From positions 97,267 through 161,266 of the forward strand of contig ONBC01000001.1 of the NCBI GenBank assembly GCA_900315955.1: 64,000 nt of DNA. Reading direction: 5' to 3'. Position numbers and translations under genes: made by a program. Of the stretch, positions 18,492 through 28,985 are shown piece after piece (position 1 is the first letter of the stretch; each line of letters opens with the position of its first letter). The notes under the pieces were generated by a model. That model worked only from the letters and a program-made list of their open reading frames with translations. It made no database searches and was not told where the DNA came from. Origin of the DNA: an uncultured Prevotella sp. (GTDB taxonomy: Bacteria > Bacteroidota > Bacteroidia > Bacteroidales > Bacteroidaceae).

Positions 18492-19280
18492 ATGGTTTGG
18501 AACTATTTCGTATATATAGGTGTTGTCGCTGTCGTTCTCTGGTTTGCGGGAGCGTGGCTGGCGTGGAGAGATAAAAGAAGAAGTGCCATGGCACTCACGA
18601 TGGCGGGCTTCGCGCTCATGGCCGTCTACACCGTCTGCCTGTGGGCAGCGCTCGACCGCCCGCCGATGCGCACGATGGGTGAGACACGTCTGTGGTACAG
18701 TCTGCTGCTGCCCTTGGCCGGCATCTTCGTGTACAGTCGCTGGAAATACAAATGGATCCTCTCGTTTACATCCATCCTCGCCACGGTCTTCGTCCTCATC
18801 AATATTTTCAAGCCCGAGATCCACAGCAAGAACCTCATGCCCGCGCTGCAGAGCCCATGGTTCGCGCCGCATGTCATCGTCTACATGCTCGCCTATGCCA
18901 TGATGGGAGCGGCCTTTGTCGTAGCGCTCTATCTGCTTTTTGTCAAGAAGAAACAGGGCGACGGCAAGGAGATGCTGATGATTGACAACATGGTCAGCAT
19001 CAGTTACGCCTTCCTCACGCTCGGCATGCTCATGGGAGCCTTATGGGCGAAGACGGCGTGGGGACATTACTGGAGTTGGGACCCGAAAGAGACCTGGGCT
19101 GCCATCACCTGGTTCTCCTACCTCGCCTATATCCATTATCGACGCGCCAAGACAGCACACAGCCACACAGCGCTGTGGATGGTCATTGTCACCTTCTGCC
19201 TCTTGCAGATGTGCTGGTGGGGTGTCAACTATCTGCCGTCGGCCCAAGGAACCAGTGTCCACACTTACAGCATGCAATGA
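18492..19280 (+). CDS. ccsA: Cytochrome c biogenesis protein CcsA (haem handling)
   Basis: Membrane protein of 262 residues with about eight helices. The tryptophan-rich haem-binding motif (WGHYWSWDPKETW, near residue 192) identifies the CcsA/CcmC/CcmF family, and conserved histidines flank it (APHVIVYM before, LAYIHYR after). Partner of the preceding ResB-like protein. Together with nrfHA this forms a self-contained cassette for nitrite ammonification. Confidence 0.93.
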   Translation: MVWNYFVYIGVVAVVLWFAGAWLAWRDKRRSAMALTMAGFALMAVYTVCLWAALDRPPMRTMGETRLWYSLLLPLAGIFVYSRWKYKWILSFTSILATVFVLINIFKPEIHSKNLMPALQSPWFAPHVIVYMLAYAMMGAAFVVALYLLFVKKKQGDGKEMLMIDNMVSISYAFLTLGMLMGALWAKTAWGHYWSWDPKETWAAITWFSYLAYIHYRRAKTAHSHTALWMVIVTFCLLQMCWWGVNYLPSAQGTSVHTYSMQ

Positions 19281-19315
19281 ATCGTATTTACTGAAAGGAA
19301 TCAATAGTCTACCAC

Positions 19316-21015
19316 ATGAAACACTTTTATCTCTTAACGTTAGCTTTGCTCTGTGCTTCGTTGGCTTGGGGTGAGCCCATCAGCCAAAAGCAAGCCTTAC
19401 GCATCGCTCAAAAGTTCTTCTCTTCGCAAGGCGTCACGATGACCCGGACGGCACGCGCCAAAGCCTTCAGAACACCGTCTGCCGGCCAGGCGGCATCCTC
19501 ACCTTATTACATTTTCAATGCGGGCGACAGCCGCGGCTTCGCCATCGTCTCGGGCGACGACCGCACCGTGCCGGTCTTGGGCTATGTCGACAACGGCGAC
19601 TACGACGCAACCAACGCGCCCGACAACTTCAAGGCGTGGCTCAACAGCTATGCGGAGGCCATCAGCTATCTTCAGACGAACAACATCAAGATCGTCAGGG
19701 CTCCCGCCAAAGCAGACACGAAGACGACGATCGCGCCCATGCTCACAACGACCTGGGGCCAGACCGAACCGTACAACAACTATTGACCAAAGACTTCTCG
19801 ATTTCCGGAACAACGATTGCCTACAATCCATATTATATAGGCAACGCTCGGGCATCTTTCAATTGTGGCTTTGGCATCAAGCGGGAAGACGGGACCCTTG
19901 AGACCATCGGAACGTTGCGTACGGTGACGCTCTCACAAAATATGTGGACATCTCCCGCATGCAGTGTGGATGTATCTACCTGCAAGCTCTCTGCCGGCAC
20001 CTACACGATCGTCCCGGTCTGCAAGGTGAACGGCACTGAGACCTATCAGACTATGTGGTCTCCCTCCAAGTATATTCAGGCTACAGTAGACGCTTCGGGC
20101 ACCGTCACGCTGCAGGAGATGCCACAGTATAACCTGAGCGCTGCCAACCTCGAGGCGGGACAGATCCGGAAAGTGAACATTCCCATGAGCGTATCCGTCG
20201 ACATCACGAACGAGAGCGATGCCCTCTACACCGGACAGGTCTACCTCTTCGCCTCAACAGACATAGCAAGCAAGGGAGAAGCCGTGACTTCGACAAAGGT
20301 GGCTCTGGATGCCGGCTCTACCGGCAACATCATCCTGAGCTTCTCGCCAAGCACAGCCGGAACCTATCACCTGTGGGTGTGTGCCGATCAGGGAGGCAAT
20401 ACGGAGCTCGCGGAGCTCGGCGATGTCACGGTCAGCGAGAGTGCCAGTACAAGCGCTACCCTTCAGATTACAGCGCTGACGGTCAACAACAGCGACGTGA
20501 CATCACAGCGTGAGGAAGGTAACTATATCGTCACGAATGTCTCCGGAACGGAACTGAAAGGTAAATACACCTTGAAAGCCAACGAGGACATTGTTGACAA
20601 GAGCATCCATGTCACATTGTACAAATACAACAACGAGAAAAACAGCTATGAGGTGTACGAAAGAAGTAATTCTTGGATAAACTTTTCGAATTATCCAGAA
20701 GGTGCTTCGAGTGATATAAAATTTGACTTTACGAATCTTCCCTCCGGCCGCTACAAGCTCTTGATTGCCTGCGGCACATGGAACAGTGGAACAAACCAAA
20801 TAGAAGACCCCATCTGGTCCGACGACACTTATTGCTTTGAGCTCACTACGCCTACGGGGATACAAACAATCAAGAAGGACAGCGCCAAGTCCTTCGTCAT
20901 CTACAACCTTCAGGGCATGAAGGTCGGTGAGGCGAGCCCCGCGACAGCGGATGTAGTCCTCCGCCTATTGCCCAAAGGTGCCTATATCGTCAATGGCAAG
21001 AAGGTGAGCAATTAG
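19316..21015 (+). pseudogene. C10-family (streptopain-type) cysteine protease lacking its catalytic domain
   Basis: The first part (19316-19786) encodes a signal peptide and the streptopain-type inhibitory prodomain (FSSQGV, YYIFN, GFAIVSGDDR, VLGYVDNGDYD), ending in WGQTEPYNNY and a TGA where the mature protease should begin. A second frame picks up at about 19787 and runs to 21015: Ig-like beta domains, then a tail with VIYNLQGMKVG and LLPKGAYIVNGKKV that resembles Por (type IX) secretion tails. The catalytic Cys/His domain (about 250 residues) is missing and the parts are out of frame. No active protease is expected, although the free prodomain could still be made. Confidence 0.8.
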
Positions 21016-21099
21016 GCGCATCAGCGGTTGTGCGTTATTGCCTGCGCTCAAAGTTGCAGTGATGTTCGCACCGATGGATGTTAAACAAAACACAACATA

Positions 21100-21360
21100 G
21101 TGTTGTAAAGATTCTCGCGGAGCCGCAGAGTTTATTGAGCCGCAGAGTTCCTCTGAGAATTAGAGAACGCGGAGAGACCTTCGGTCTTGAGAGGAGCTTA
21201 CGGAGATGGAGCAACACGATTTTTGCCGTATATCTCCACATCTCCTCATACGCTCCACATAGACCGAAGGTCTCTCTGCTCTCTCCTCTAAAGGCCAAAC
21301 TCCTCTCTCAGCCTTGGAGTTTCACACACTGCCAGCCTCGCAGAGGCTGGCAGCATCAAG
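21100..21360. repeat. Palindrome-rich intergenic region
   Basis: The 452-bp gap between the protease remnant and the acyltransferase gene has no credible gene. It holds short hairpins (AGACC-TTC-GGTCT near 21177, AGACC-GAA-GGTCT near 21262, CAGCCTC-GCA-GAGGCTG near 21333) and repeated CGCAGAGT and GGAGA segments. Arms and GAA/TTC loops resemble those in the cluster at 63.56-63.84 kb. Confidence 0.55.
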
Positions 21361-21467
21361 TCATCAGTGGGACACCCAAAATTGCAAACTCTTAGTTGAT
21401 TACATACTGATTTATAGGAAATTACCTATCTAATAGTAAAAAATGACGAAAACTGGAGGACGCATTC

Positions 21468-22538
21468 TCAGCGGGGTTTGCGGATAAAGAATCTTGAATG
21501 TTGAAAAGGGACTACAAAGTACTTTCGGGTGAGCCATGCAAACAACGGAATGGCAAGAATGTCGATCAAGAGAACCGGCACGTGATGGGTGTAGTAAATC
21601 CCTAATCTGCATGCGGTGATATTACACATATAAACGACCGCCTCATGCGTCAGGAAGATCTCCATGGATATGTCACCTATAAAGGCGAGCCCCCGCATGA
21701 GAGGTACTCCCATCAACTGAGGATGCTGACGCTCCACACTGATGGCATAGATAATAAAAGCAACGGCGAAAGGCCAGAAAAGACTCACACCCCTGACGTT
21801 GACGGGAAGAATGTTCTGGTAAAGGAAGAAGGAACCTATAAACAGCATGAGCAATCCGGCAAAAAGCCAAACCTGCAGCCTAACAGACGTAAACTCTCGC
21901 ACAAACCGCTCACCCGTGTCAGTAACACAGAAACGATAGAGCAGGATACCTATCGCACAGTCGATAAGTCTGAAAGGCGGAAAAGAATAGAGCGTCCAGT
22001 TGAAGGCATAGGCCGGCAAGATGGCGACAAACGAGAAATAGATTCCTAAGACGATGCCGGACAGTAACAGCAACCGTCCTTTTCTCATCCTCATCAAAGT
22101 CCGGTTCATCGTCTTGAAGAGAAAATAAAAGACTACAATATCGCAGAGAAACCACGTTGAGCCAATATAGGTGTAAAGCATCTCCTTGCTACAAAACCAG
22201 GTATTGATAAGGAGCAGTTTGGCGACCAGTTTACCCCAAGAGACAGGATAACCGGCATGCCATTCCGCAAACACAAAGAAGAAAACGCTTACCGTCATCA
22301 AAGGATAAAACTTCGTGAGCTGATGAAAGACAAAGGATTTGGTGGAGAATTGCCCACCGGCAATCTTGTCCGTATACGCCCAGGAAAGAACGAAGCCACT
22401 CAACACGAAGAAGATGCTCACTCCGGACTCGCCGCCAAAATCAAACTCCTTCCCTATCAGATGGAATGACACAATCAGGGTGATGGCGAGACATCGAAGA
22501 ATTTGGATACTTTTAAGTTTTTGCTGTGAGGAAAGCAT
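21468..22538 (-). CDS. Membrane acyltransferase, acyltransferase-3 family
   Basis: Integral membrane protein of 356 residues with about ten helices. The family hallmark is present: an early conserved His (IVSFHLIGK, near residue 26) and the FFVLSGFVLSW stretch near 43. Such enzymes O-acetylate or otherwise acylate surface polysaccharides and lipids. The gene is less GC-rich than its neighbours and stands alone, so substrate and pathway cannot be assigned. The start at 22538 gives a short polar N-terminus before helix 1. Confidence 0.8.
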   Translation of the reverse strand: MLSSQQKLKSIQILRCLAITLIVSFHLIGKEFDFGGESGVSIFFVLSGFVLSWAYTDKIAGGQFSTKSFVFHQLTKFYPLMTVSVFFFVFAEWHAGYPVSWGKLVAKLLLINTWFCSKEMLYTYIGSTWFLCDIVVFYFLFKTMNRTLMRMRKGRLLLLSGIVLGIYFSFVAILPAYAFNWTLYSFPPFRLIDCAIGILLYRFCVTDTGERFVREFTSVRLQVWLFAGLLMLFIGSFFLYQNILPVNVRGVSLFWPFAVAFIIYAISVERQHPQLMGVPLMRGLAFIGDISMEIFLTHEAVVYMCNITACRLGIYYTHHVPVLLIDILAIPLFAWLTRKYFVVPFQHSRFFIRKPR

Positions 22539-22560
22539 AAGCCGGATCTAATTAAAAGTA

Positions 22561-23097
22561 TCACTCGAACAGTGCCTTCCACGCGAGGAAGCGCTCCAAG
22601 CCGTCGTTGCCGAAGCGGGCGATGCTCTTTTCCGCCTGCTCAAACGACTTCTCGCGGTCGGGATGGGTCTTCGAATAGAACTTATCCGCGTAACAGATGA
22701 GCTTCTCTTCCAACGTCTCGGGCAGGAAGTCACGATGGGGCAACGGCAGGTTCTGCTCAATGATTTCCTTCTCCGTCAGTCCGGCTCCCGTATGACGCTC
22801 ACAGACGCGGGCATGACGGGGGAAGCCCTCAGCACGCATCATCTCAGCCCCGATGAGCCCGTGACGGAGGTAAGGCTCCGTGCCGAAACAGCAGATCTTG
22901 GGCGCGTCGCAACGGCAGATACCGATATCGTGGAGCATCGCCGCCTCTTCCACGAAGCGACGGTCGAGATGCAGTTCAGGATGAGCGTCACAAATTTTCA
23001 ACGCCCGTTGCGTGACGAGCGTGGAGTGAACCATCAAAATATCCCGAAGCCGGTTGGCCTCGGGATAATATTTGTCAATGATCTTGTTATAATCCAT
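22561..23097 (-). CDS. HD-domain phosphohydrolase
   Basis: Protein of 178 residues with a metal-binding HD domain: His24 (MVHSTLVTQRAL), the HD pair in AAMLHDIGICRC, RHGLIGAEMMRAEG and a late CYADKFYSKTHPDR helix. HDIG-type proteins of this size are usually nucleotide or phosphate-ester hydrolases; the natural substrate is unknown. It lies 12 bp after the carboxyltransferase gene on the same strand and may be co-transcribed with it. Confidence 0.8.
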   Translation of the reverse strand: MDYNKIIDKYYPEANRLRDILMVHSTLVTQRALKICDAHPELHLDRRFVEEAAMLHDIGICRCDAPKICCFGTEPYLRHGLIGAEMMRAEGFPRHARVCERHTGAGLTEKEIIEQNLPLPHRDFLPETLEEKLICYADKFYSKTHPDREKSFEQAEKSIARFGNDGLERFLAWKALFE

Positions 23098-23109
23098 TGA
23101 GCGAAGCGT

Positions 23110-24885
23110 TTATTTCTCGTCGCGCTTGATATAAGCGATGACAGCACCTTTCTGTACCTTAGAGCCCTGCTTGGCGTTGATCTCAACGAGCTTGCCGCCG
23201 AGGTCAGCCTTGACCTCTACAAACTCGCCCCAAGGAGCCTGGATCCAGCAGAAGGCATCACCCTCCTTATATTCCTTGCCGATATAAGGCTCCACGGCGG
23301 GCTCAGCCTCACCGTCACCCTGGAAGTCCCAGAAGATCTGGCCACGGACAGGAGCGACAATGGCATCAGCCTGAGCGTGCTTGAAGGCTGCAGCCTCCTC
23401 CGGAGAGACCTTAGCACCGAGCTTGGCATCCTTGGCTTTCTGCAGGTCGGCGAGGAAGTTCTTCTTAGCCTGCCCACTCTTATAGTTGCGATACTGCTCC
23501 GGATGCATGGCGAGCTCAAAGAGCTCCTCATCGTCCTGACCGTAATCCCATCCGTTCTCATCCATCTCCTTACGGAAGTCGTCGAGCGCCGGTTTGAGCA
23601 GCGTATGAGGATCGACATCGGTGAACTCACGGCCCTGCTTCTTGGCAAGCTCCTTCAGCTCAGGCGCAATCTCACCAGGCACCTTACCGCTCTTGCCGAG
23701 GATCATACCCCACATGTTATCGTCCATCATCACGAAACGGCCCTTACCCTGCTCCATGGTGAGGAGGTTCATCAGGGCGATGTTCTTCGTATACTGCGAG
23801 AACGGCGTGACGAGTGGTGGATAGCCGACACGCGGCCACACGTAGGCCACCTCCTCGAAGAGCTTGATGAGCAGGTCGTCCATCGACAGCTCCGGCTCAC
23901 CCTTCTTGACACGCAGGTGGTTGATCGTCTCACGCATGCCGCCGAGGTCGGCCATCATCGAGCCCATCATACCGCCGGGGAGTCCACAGGTGAGCAACAG
24001 TGAAGACATCACCTTGTTGCCCGGGTTGATGAAGTAGCCGAGCCACTCATCGATAAACTCCTGGGTCATGGCCCGCGCCTTCATGTAAGCGTTCATATTG
24101 ATGTCAGGCACATCGAAGCCGGCGTGCTTCAGCATGCTCTGCACGGAGATAACATCGGGATGCACCTTACCCCAAGCTAACGGCTCGATGGCTGTATCGA
24201 TGACATCGGCCCCATTCTCGCAGACCTCCAGGATAGACGCCATCGACAGTCCGGGACCGGAGTGACCGTGATACTCGATGAGGATATCAGGATGCTTGGT
24301 CTTGATGCACTTGGTGAGCTGACCGAGGAACGCAGGCTGGCCGATACCTGCCATATCCTTCAGGCAGATCTCCTCGGCGCCGGCAGCGATCTCCTCATCG
24401 GCGAGCTTCTCGTAGTAGTCGAGCGTATGAACAGGCGAGGTGGTGATGCAGAGCGTTCCCTGCGGCGTCATGCCGCCTTCCTTCGCCCACTTGATAGCCG
24501 GAGCGATGTTGCGGATATCGTTCAGACCATCGAAGATACGCGTAATATCCGTGCCCTGGGCATGCTTGACACGATACATCATCTGACGCACATCATCAGG
24601 CACCGGGTACATACGGAGCGCATTCAAGCCACGGTCCAGCATATGGGTCTTGATGCCTGCCTTATGGAGCGGAGCCGTGAAGGCACGCACCGCCTTGTTA
24701 GGATTCTCACCGGCAAGGAGCTGCACCTGCTCAAAGGCACCGCCATTGGTCTCAACACGCGAGAAGCAACCCATCTCGACAAACACGGGAGCTATCTTGG
24801 CAAGCTGGTCGGCACGCGGCTGAAACTTACCGCTGCTCTGCCACATGTCACGATAGACAAGACTGAACTGAATCTTTTTCTTCAT
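23110..24885 (-). CDS. Oxaloacetate decarboxylase alpha / pyruvate carboxylase B-like protein with a degenerate biotinyl domain
   Basis: Protein of 591 residues. The N-terminal half is an HMGL-type carboxyltransferase barrel (YRDMWQSSGKF, CLKDMAGIGQP, EYHGHSGPGL metal site), followed by a conserved carboxylase domain and a C-terminal biotinyl/lipoyl fold. The biotinyl fold lacks the Glu-Ala-Met-Lys-Met hairpin: the turn reads IQAPWGEFVEV, with no lysine to biotinylate. It therefore probably works with a separate biotin carrier or in another reaction. The ATG at 24885 (MKKKIQF) is chosen because the upstream ATG at 24927 lies almost on the predicted transcription start. No beta or gamma pump subunit is nearby. 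Confidence 0.82.
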   Translation of the reverse strand: MKKKIQFSLVYRDMWQSSGKFQPRADQLAKIAPVFVEMGCFSRVETNGGAFEQVQLLAGENPNKAVRAFTAPLHKAGIKTHMLDRGLNALRMYPVPDDVRQMMYRVKHAQGTDITRIFDGLNDIRNIAPAIKWAKEGGMTPQGTLCITTSPVHTLDYYEKLADEEIAAGAEEICLKDMAGIGQPAFLGQLTKCIKTKHPDILIEYHGHSGPGLSMASILEVCENGADVIDTAIEPLAWGKVHPDVISVQSMLKHAGFDVPDINMNAYMKARAMTQEFIDEWLGYFINPGNKVMSSLLLTCGLPGGMMGSMMADLGGMRETINHLRVKKGEPELSMDDLLIKLFEEVAYVWPRVGYPPLVTPFSQYTKNIALMNLLTMEQGKGRFVMMDDNMWGMILGKSGKVPGEIAPELKELAKKQGREFTDVDPHTLLKPALDDFRKEMDENGWDYGQDDEELFELAMHPEQYRNYKSGQAKKNFLADLQKAKDAKLGAKVSPEEAAAFKHAQADAIVAPVRGQIFWDFQGDGEAEPAVEPYIGKEYKEGDAFCWIQAPWGEFVEVKADLGGKLVEINAKQGSKVQKGAVIAYIKRDEK

Positions 24886-24935
24886 ATCTATTTCTTTATT
24901 TGATTTCCTACTGTCCTCTTCTTCCATTCAACGTG

Positions 24936-24943
24936 CAAAATTA
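24936..24943 (-). promoter_or_regulatory. Candidate -7 box for the carboxyltransferase gene
   Basis: TAATTTTG on the minus strand, matching TAnnTTTG. It gives a leader of about 45 nt if translation starts at 24885. Confidence 0.6.
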
Positions 24944-24996
24944 GATAAAAATCATCAAAATGGAGATTAGCCGTATGTTTTTTTATAATTAATAAC

Positions 24997-25004
24997 TAAC
25001 TTTG
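24997..25004 (+). promoter_or_regulatory. Candidate -7 box for the lipoprotein gene at 25025
   Basis: TAACTTTG with a T-rich stretch about 20 bp upstream; predicted start near 25011, just before the ATG at 25025. Forms a divergent promoter pair with 24936-24943. Confidence 0.65.
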
Positions 25005-25024
25005 TAAACAGAAATCAAGAATAC

Positions 25025-25870
25025 ATGAAAGCGACATACATTATTCTGAGTGCATGCTTTTGTTTTGCTTTAGCCCTGGCATCCTGCACGACGAAAGAGA
25101 TGAAAGACGAAGAAGTCCCCTTCTTGACGCAGCGTATGAAAGGCGACAGTGCTGTCTACGGCCTTGCCTGCGACGGCTGCAACGACACCGTGATCGTCAT
25201 GCTGCCTGAGACGATGGGCGATCCCAAAACTTATAATATCTATGAAGCCAAGCGGAAAGGGCGCGTGTTGGGAAAGATACAGATCGGCGACAAGCTGTGC
25301 GTGATGCTCAACAAGAAAGACTCCACCAAAGCCGACCTCGTGGTCGACATGAACGACCTGATGGGTATCTGGTGCTATATCGTCATGCCCCGGCTGCGCG
25401 ACGCTGACAAGATGACGGCAGGCCAGGAAAGGGCTATGATGAACAACATGAGCGATTCGTTGAAAGAGATCTATCTCATTCCCCGTGAGTATGGCTTTTA
25501 TCTCAAGCCCGACTGGCAGGCACAGAGCGTCGGATATGTCAACGACGACAACTCGCTGGCCGACGAGAGTCCCGTCGTCTTCCCAAGTCTCGGTTTTTTC
25601 ACGGGATGGCATTTATGGAACGGACAATTGATGATCGCCAGCGGCACGCCTGAATTCGGTAAGAACGGACAGATAAAGATCAAGGACACCCACTACGATA
25701 CGTGCGCTATCGATTATCTTAACGATGACTCTTTGGTGCTCTCCAGCGATGGAGTATCGAGAAGCTATTATAAAAAGAAGAATATCAACGAGCTGAACCG
25801 AAGGGCGCAGGCTATCGCCAACAAACTGAAGAAGGAAGCCATCAGTGCAGCCGTTAAGACAACGAATTGA
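25025..25870 (+). CDS. Lipoprotein of unknown function
   Basis: Protein of 281 residues with a lipoprotein signal (lipobox LASC, Cys21). The rest is soluble, with an early CDGCND pair of cysteines and a regular beta-type pattern (VIVMLPETMGDP, VLGKIQIGDKLCVML). I do not recognise a named family. It is 27 bp before ugd on the same strand and has its own TAnnTTTG box. Likely located in the inner or outer membrane facing the periplasm. Confidence 0.7.
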   Translation: MKATYIILSACFCFALALASCTTKEMKDEEVPFLTQRMKGDSAVYGLACDGCNDTVIVMLPETMGDPKTYNIYEAKRKGRVLGKIQIGDKLCVMLNKKDSTKADLVVDMNDLMGIWCYIVMPRLRDADKMTAGQERAMMNNMSDSLKEIYLIPREYGFYLKPDWQAQSVGYVNDDNSLADESPVVFPSLGFFTGWHLWNGQLMIASGTPEFGKNGQIKIKDTHYDTCAIDYLNDDSLVLSSDGVSRSYYKKKNINELNRRAQAIANKLKKEAISAAVKTTN

Positions 25871-25897
25871 TTAAAGCCTATATAGATGCAAGGGAAA

Positions 25898-27136
25898 ATG
25901 AATATAGCAGTAGCCGGCACAGGCTACGTGGGTCTGAGCATTGCCACATTGCTTGCTCAGCATCAACATGTCACAGCGGTAGATGTCGTGAAGGAGAAGA
26001 TCGAGATGCTCAAGAAGCATCAGTCGCCTATCCAGGACGATTATATTGAGAAGTTCTTGAAAGAGAAACCGCTCGATATTGCATTTACCACCGATGGCGA
26101 GGAGGCCTATCGTCAGGCTGACTTCGTCGTCATTGCCACACCGACCAACTACGACAGCGTGAAGAACTTCTTCGATACGTCGCATGTAGAAGAGGTTATC
26201 GAACTCGTCATGCGCGTCAACCCCGATGCCATCATGGTCATCAAGTCGACCATCCCTGTAGGCTATACGGCGCATGTGCGTGAGAAATACCATTCCGACA
26301 ACATCATCTTCGCCCCGGAGTTCCTCCGTGAGTCGAAGGCTCTTTACGATAATCTTTATCCGTCCCGCATCATCGTCGGGAGACCCGAAGGCGACGAGCG
26401 CCTCGACAAGGCTGCCCACACCTTTGCCGCCATGTTGCAGCAAGGTGCCGTCAAGCAGGATATCCCCACCCTTTTCATGGGCACAACGGAGGCTGAGGCG
26501 GTGAAACTCTTCGCCAACACGTATCTCGCCCTGCGCGTGAGCTACTTCAATGAGCTCGATACCTACGCCGAGGTCAAAGGACTGTCGAGCAAGAACATCA
26601 TCGACGGTGTCTGCCTCGATCCGCGCATCGGCAGTTTCTATAATAACCCGTCCTTCGGTTATGGCGGCTATTGTCTGCCGAAAGACACCAAGCAGCTCCT
26701 TGCCAACTACAGGGACGTGCCGGAAAATCTCATTCAGGCCATCGTGGAGAGCAACCGCACGCGTAAGGATTTCATCGCTGACCAGGTGTTGCGCCGCGCC
26801 GGTTATTACAGTTACAACGACCAGAACGCCTACAACGCCGCCGGGGAACATCCTTGCACCATCGGTGTCTACCGGCTGACGATGAAGTCGCACTCCGACA
26901 ACTTCAGGCAGTCGAGCATTCAGGGAGTGATGAAACGGGTCAAAGCCAAGGGCGCTACCGTCATCATCTATGAGCCGACGCTCAAGGATGGCTCTACCTT
27001 CTTCGGCTCACGCGTCGTCAACGACCTTGAGAAGTTCAAGCAGCTCTCTCAGGCTATCATCGCCAACCGATACGACAAGGTGCTCGATGACGTGAAGCAG
27101 AAGGTCTACACCAGAGACCTCTTCTTCAGAGACTGA
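25898..27136 (+). CDS. ugd: UDP-glucose 6-dehydrogenase
   Basis: NAD-dependent enzyme of 412 residues oxidising UDP-glucose to UDP-glucuronate for capsule and polysaccharide synthesis. The dinucleotide motif GTGYVG is at residues 7-12, the substrate block [14 protein letters not shown] near 139, and the catalytic Cys259 in [12 protein letters not shown]. The central helix and C-terminal domain are complete. The ATG at 25898 begins directly with the Rossmann strand; an upstream ATG at 25886 would add four residues. UDP-mannosaminuronate dehydrogenases have similar motifs but the [10 protein letters not shown] region favours Ugd. Confidence 0.9.
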   Translation: MNIAVAGTGYVGLSIATLLAQHQHVTAVDVVKEKIEMLKKHQSPIQDDYIEKFLKEKPLDIAFTTDGEEAYRQADFVVIATPTNYDSVKNFFDTSHVEEVIELVMRVNPDAIMVIKSTIPVGYTAHVREKYHSDNIIFAPEFLRESKALYDNLYPSRIIVGRPEGDERLDKAAHTFAAMLQQGAVKQDIPTLFMGTTEAEAVKLFANTYLALRVSYFNELDTYAEVKGLSSKNIIDGVCLDPRIGSFYNNPSFGYGGYCLPKDTKQLLANYRDVPENLIQAIVESNRTRKDFIADQVLRRAGYYSYNDQNAYNAAGEHPCTIGVYRLTMKSHSDNFRQSSIQGVMKRVKAKGATVIIYEPTLKDGSTFFGSRVVNDLEKFKQLSQAIIANRYDKVLDDVKQKVYTRDLFFRD

Positions 27137-27145
27137 GAAGCCGTC

Positions 27146-27268
27146 CGGAAGTCCGTTTCAGAAGTCCGGAAGTTCAGAAGTTCGGACTTCATTAACTTCA
27201 TAACTTCATTAACTTCATTAACTTCATAACTTCATAACTTCATTAACTTCCGAACTTCCGAACTTCTA
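27146..27268. repeat. AACTTCATT short tandem repeat with flanking AGTCCGGA inverted segments, tract 4
   Basis: About eight units of AACTTCATT or AACTTCAT downstream of ugd. They are flanked on the left by AGTCCGGAAGTTCAGAAG and on the right by TCCGAACTTC, which can pair, putting the array in the loop of a hairpin. It belongs with the AACTC tracts at 9-11.7 kb. Confidence 0.8.
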
Positions 27269-27291
27269 AAAAGAGAAACACACATATTATC

Positions 27292-28974
27292 ATGAAGACA
27301 GATATTGAAATAGCACAAGAGACCAAGCTCCGACCTATTGACGACATCGCCAAAGAGTTAGGGCTTGCCAAAGACATGACAGAGCCTTATGGCCGCTACA
27401 TCGCCAAGGTATCACTGAAAGCCATTGACAAGAAACGCATCAAGAAGCATCATCTCATCTTGGTCACCGCCATCTCGCCTACAAAGGCAGGTATCGGTAA
27501 GACTACCGTGTCGGTAGGGCTGGCACTGGGTCTGAACAGCATAGGCAAGAAAGCCGTCGTGGCACTGCGTGAGCCCTCGCTCGGGCCCTGCTTCGGACAG
27601 AAAGGTGGCGCCTGCGGCGGTGGGTACGCACAGGTCCTGCCGATGGATAAGATCAACCTCCATTTCACCGGCGACTTCCATGCCATCACAACGGCCAACA
27701 ATATGATTGCCGCACTGCTCGACAACTATCTCTACCAGCACGCCAAGGACGGATTCCGCCTCAAGACGATCCTGTGGAAACGGGTGCTCGACATCAACGA
27801 CCGGTCGCTCCGGCAGATCATCACCGGACTCGGCCCGCTCACCAACGGCATCCCCACACAGACAGGCTTCGACATCACACCAGCCTCCGAGATCATGGGC
27901 ATCATGTGTTTCGCCACAAGCATGGACGACCTCAAGCAACGCATCGGCAACATTCTCTTAGGCTTCGACTATCAGGACAAGCCTTTCTATGTGCGCGACA
28001 TGGGGGTGGAAGGCGCTATCGCCGTGCTGCTCAAGGACGCGCTGAAGCCAAACCTCGTGCAGACGACGGAGGGTACGCCCGCCATCGTCCACTGCGGGCC
28101 TTTTGCCAACATCGCGCACGGCTGCAACTCGGTCGTCGCTACCAAGTTGGCCCTGACGCTCGGCGACTATGCCGTCACGGAGGCAGGCTTCGGCGCAGAC
28201 CTCGGCGCTGAGAAGTTCTATGACATCAAGTGCCGCGTGGCCGGTCTGCAGCCTGCACTCACGGTGCTCGTCGTAACGCTTCAGGCCCTGAAGATGCACG
28301 GCGGCGTGCCTTATGCCGACATCAAACAGCCGAACATCGAAGCGGCTCGTCAGGGCTTCTGGAACCTCGACAAACATGTGGAAAATATCCACCGCTTCGG
28401 ACAGAAGATTGTTGTGGCCTTCAACCGCTACGCAGAGGATACCGACGAGGAGATTGCTGCGGTACGCCAGCACTGCGAGGAGGAACTCGGGGTAGCCTTT
28501 GCCGTGAACAATGCGTTCATCGAGGGTGGCAAAGGAGCAGAGGAACTCGCCAAGACGGTGGTAAAGACCATTGACGATGAGGACGCACAGGGCGGAAGTC
28601 CGAAACTGAAGCTTCTTTACAACAGTGATGACGATGTCAAAGACAAGATCATCGCTGTGGCGAAGAACATCTATGGTGCTGGCACCATCAGCTTCTCGCA
28701 CAAGGCGCAAGCACAGATCAAGCACATCTACGACTTAGGTTTGTGGCGTCTGCCCGTCTGCATCGCCAAGACCCAATACAGCTTCTCCATCGACCCGAAA
28801 GCATATGGCCCGACCGATGGGTTCCATCTCGACGTGGCCGACATCGTCATCAACTCCGGCTCCGGCATGATCGTAGCGATCGCGGGTAATATCCTTCGCA
28901 TGCCTGGTCTGCCCGCCGACCCTCAGGCCAACCGCATCGACATCGTCAACGGACAGATCGTTGGTCTGAGCTAA
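27292..28974 (+). CDS. fhs: Formate-tetrahydrofolate ligase
   Basis: ATP-dependent ligase of 560 residues making 10-formyl-tetrahydrofolate from formate. The P-loop ([11 protein letters not shown], residues 62-72) and the following [22 protein letters not shown]-type region, plus [13 protein letters not shown] in the middle, are diagnostic. Full length for the family. It stands as a single gene with 155 bp of repeat-filled DNA before it. In an anaerobe with formate-producing enzymes it feeds one-carbon units to purine and methionine synthesis. Confidence 0.96.
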   Translation: MKTDIEIAQETKLRPIDDIAKELGLAKDMTEPYGRYIAKVSLKAIDKKRIKKHHLILVTAISPTKAGIGKTTVSVGLALGLNSIGKKAVVALREPSLGPCFGQKGGACGGGYAQVLPMDKINLHFTGDFHAITTANNMIAALLDNYLYQHAKDGFRLKTILWKRVLDINDRSLRQIITGLGPLTNGIPTQTGFDITPASEIMGIMCFATSMDDLKQRIGNILLGFDYQDKPFYVRDMGVEGAIAVLLKDALKPNLVQTTEGTPAIVHCGPFANIAHGCNSVVATKLALTLGDYAVTEAGFGADLGAEKFYDIKCRVAGLQPALTVLVVTLQALKMHGGVPYADIKQPNIEAARQGFWNLDKHVENIHRFGQKIVVAFNRYAEDTDEEIAAVRQHCEEELGVAFAVNNAFIEGGKGAEELAKTVVKTIDDEDAQGGSPKLKLLYNSDDDVKDKIIAVAKNIYGAGTISFSHKAQAQIKHIYDLGLWRLPVCIAKTQYSFSIDPKAYGPTDGFHLDVADIVINSGSGMIVAIAGNILRMPGLPADPQANRIDIVNGQIVGLS

Positions 28975-28985
28975 ATATATCACTG

